From the NCBI GenBank assembly GCA_004764695.1, contig SMSO01000036.1, forward strand, positions 20,001 to 84,000: 64,000 nucleotides of DNA, in the 5' to 3' direction. Numbering within the stretch: position 1 is the first letter of the stretch; each line of letters opens with the position of its first letter. The notes under the pieces were generated by a model that was not told where the DNA came from, searched no databases, and saw nothing but the letters and a program-made list of their open reading frames with translations. The stretch comes from Schizochytrium sp. TIO01 (Eukaryota; Sar; Bigyra; Thraustochytrida; Thraustochytriidae). A program made the position numbers and the translations under genes. Positions 62,199-64,000 of the stretch are shown piece by piece.

Positions 62199-64000
62199 AT
62201 GTCTTCCGTTCAGGTCGACCTGGGTGACCGCAGGTAAGTAATATTTCGGCATCGCCGTGTCCTTCAGAACCGGGGTTTCTTTTGAGAGAGGTTCATCTAG
62301 AATAGTGCAAGTTGCTTTGTTTTGCTTTGCTTTACTTCAGCGTGCATCGCCACGGTAGGCAACTTTGTTTTAGAGTGGAGGAGTTCCGATCGTTTGACTT
62401 CTACAACACGTTGTCGTGAGCTCTCGCCCGTCTATCTCTTTTGCGCAGCCTCTTTCTGCTCTAAGTGCAGACAGAGGTGAGGCGAGAGTGCTATAGCATA
62501 TAGCACTTCACGTGTCCAAAGATAGATCGATGTCTTGGCGTCCTGTGCCGGCCACTTTAAAGTTATCGTTTGTTGCTTGCTCGTGCACGGAAGAATTTAT
62601 CGAGTCACCAGCGGCAAAACAATTAATCTTTTCTTGACAAGAAGTATTTGAGGCGATTCTTGTAAGGGGAGTCCAATATTTTGTTGGAAATGATATATTA
62701 TTTCTATGCTCCGACAATGAGAATATGCCAGAGAAAGACCAAAATCGTAGTGCTGTCATTGGCTTCTGAGTATTCGTTTGATGCCTGAATAGGGGTGTAT
62801 GGCATGGATATAAAGAAAGGAATGAGAAGGTGGTGCGCAACAAAATAAACTCAAATCTTTTATTGGAATGGAATAAACAATCACTGTGCCGATATAAACA
62901 GGATGATATGAAGATGGAGGGCTAACGTGTCAATTTTTTCAATGATTTATGCAGTTACCCTATCGAGTTCAAGCCTCTGCAGGAGCTCGGTAGCACTCTC
63001 GCCGGTCTCCTTAAGCCGGGAAGCTGTGTCATTGTGACCAACGATGTGGTGGGCCCGATTTACGGTGAGAAGGTAAAGGCAAGTCTTACCGCTGCTGGAT
63101 TCAAACCTGCCTACATTGAGCTTGAAGATGGCGAGGCCAAGAAGACTCCCGAGACCTACGTTGCACTTGTGAACAAGCTCTTGGAGCTTCAGGTGGACCG
63201 CAAGACCCCAATCGTTGCTGTTGGTGGTGGTGTGACCACGGATATTGCTGGGTTTGCAGCTGCCACTGTGATGCGCGGCGTTCCTTTCGCCAACGTTCCG
63301 ACGACCCTTCTCGCTCAGGTCGATGCCTCTGTTGGTGGCAAGACTGGTGTGAACACCACACACGGCAAGAACCTCCTGGGTGCGTTTTGGCAACCTTTTC
63401 TCGTCCATGTCGCAGTGGATACCCTTGAGACACTCTCTGATCCCGAGTTTCGCTGCGGTCTTGGCGAAGTCGTCAAGCACGCTGTTCTTGAGGAGGTACA
63501 GGATGCTTCAGGTAAGTGGGTGCCGAGCACAGCCTTCTTTGAGTGGCTCGAGGCCAACTCTGAGAAGCTCGTGGCCCGGGACACAGATGCATTGAACTAC
63601 ACTGTGCGTCGCTGCTGCGAAATTAAGGCTGCAGTCGTGAGCCAGGACGAGCGCGAGTCAGGCAAACGCGCTCTCCTTAACTTGGGCCACACTGTGGGCC
63701 ATGCAGTAGAGGCTGTTGTTGGCTATGGAGGCCTTCGTCATGGCGAAGCTGTTGCTATGGGCACTGTAGCGGAAACCCACCTAGCTGTGCTCCGTGGATA
63801 TTGCGATAAGGCCTTGCCGGAGCGGATCAGTGCTCTGCTCCGTAAGCTTCACCTTCCCACTGGCCTTGAGGGTCTCAATGTGGATGACCTTGTGAAGGCT
63901 TCTCTCATGGACAAGAAACGTGAGCAGTCGCACATCTCAGTGACCATGCCTTACGCGATCGGTGATGTTCGTCTTGAGAAGATTCTCCCTGAAGAGCTCA
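62199..64000 (+). CDS. 3-dehydroquinate synthase (partial, runs off right edge)
   Basis: Exon 1 is 62199-62233 (ATG at 62199: MSSVQVDLGDR), the intron is 62234-62954 (721 nt, GTAAGT...TGCAG, phase 2) and exon 2 runs from 62955 past 64000 with no stop; 360 codons are visible. The enzyme makes 3-dehydroquinate from DAHP in the shikimate pathway, using NAD and zinc. Seen in order: YPIEF, VAVGGGVTTDIAGFAAA (NAD site), VPTTLLAQVDASVGGKTGVN, GKNLLGAF, GLGEVVKHAVL with a zinc ligand Glu, RALLNLGHTVGHAVEA and YGGLRHGEAVAMG with zinc-ligand histidines. The sequence ends mid-domain near the C-terminus. It may be free-standing or the first part of a pentafunctional AROM; the window cannot tell. Bacterial-like wording is noted, not proof of transfer. 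Confidence 0.92.

Noticed and set aside
62508-62843. 111-codon minus-strand frame
   Set aside because: Starts with TTG rather than ATG, lies in the intron of the dehydroquinate synthase gene and shows no domain.
62947-63584. Minus-strand frames of 89-177 codons
   Set aside because: Antisense to the clearly coding dehydroquinate synthase exon.
1-64000. tRNA, rRNA and CRISPR signals
   Set aside because: I looked for B-box-like GGTTCGA sequences with paired stems, rRNA-like blocks and regular repeat-spacer arrays; none held up. A tRNA scan would be needed to be sure.

Overview
The window is nuclear DNA from a eukaryote. Genes are mostly long and unspliced or carry one to three introns with GTAAGT-type donors and AG acceptors. 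Spacers are AT-rich, the standard stop codons are used, and both strands are coding. The gene set (dynein regulatory complex subunit DRC3, an LRRC34-like protein, p25-alpha domains, a polycystin, a Slo-type K+ channel, COG6, LTV1) points to a flagellated unicellular eukaryote. Compact genes together with a decayed giant-virus-type capsid gene fit a stramenopile such as a labyrinthulomycete. That placement is inference only.

Layout. 1-2857 (-): an LRR gene cut by the left edge, in which each leucine-rich repeat sits on its own exon, usually 84 nt. 4.1-5.3 kb (-): a decayed major capsid protein gene of nucleocytoplasmic large DNA virus type. 5.6-6.7 kb (-): an aldo-keto reductase of the Kv-beta type. 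6.7-12.2 kb: a gene-poor stretch with old degenerate repeats. 12.2-14.8 kb (+): a GH31 glycosidase. 15.1-15.7 kb (-): dolichyldiphosphatase. 15.7-19.1 kb: gene-poor, with microsatellites. 19.1-20.0 kb (+): a CDF-type transporter. 20.4-21.7 kb (+): a fusion of an NAA80-like actin N-terminal acetyltransferase with an ACTMAP-like actin maturation protease, the most striking find. 22.0-24.1 kb (-): a coiled-coil protein. 25.4-27.2 kb (+): LTV1. 27.4-29.1 kb (-): alanine aminotransferase with a predicted signal peptide on its first exon. 29.7-31.7 kb (-): a four-exon EF-hand protein with an acidic nonapeptide repeat tail. 32.9-33.9 kb (+): a type II membrane protein with a lectin-like propeller segment. 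35.4-37.0 kb (-): a LisH protein with a Cys-rich tail. 38.1-39.9 kb (+): a triple-SH3 proline-rich adaptor. 40.4-42.2 kb (-): a tandem p25-alpha-like protein. 43.6-47.2 kb (+): a Slo-type channel. 47.9-48.5 kb (-): a twin CX9C (DUF3128/Emi1-like) protein. 49.0-51.0 kb (-): COG6. 51.8-53.0 kb (-) and 53.6-55.3 kb (+): a divergent LRRC34-like/DRC3 pair. 55.8-58.6 kb (-): a polycystin. 59.1-61.4 kb (+): a coiled-coil protein with an 8-codon first exon. 62.2-64.0 kb (+): 3-dehydroquinate synthase, cut by the right edge.

How the genes relate. There are no operons. Two gene pairs share divergent promoters of about 0.5 kb. Several genes touch cilia or the cytoskeleton (DRC3, polycystin, p25-alpha, LRRC34-like, SH3 adaptor, actin N-terminal maturation), but nothing shows that they are co-regulated. 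A CTACTA/TAGTAG-rich motif, twice as a perfect hairpin, recurs in many of the spacers. Several starts were moved from GTG/TTG to the first in-frame ATG, and introns were placed by reading splice sites and checking phase.
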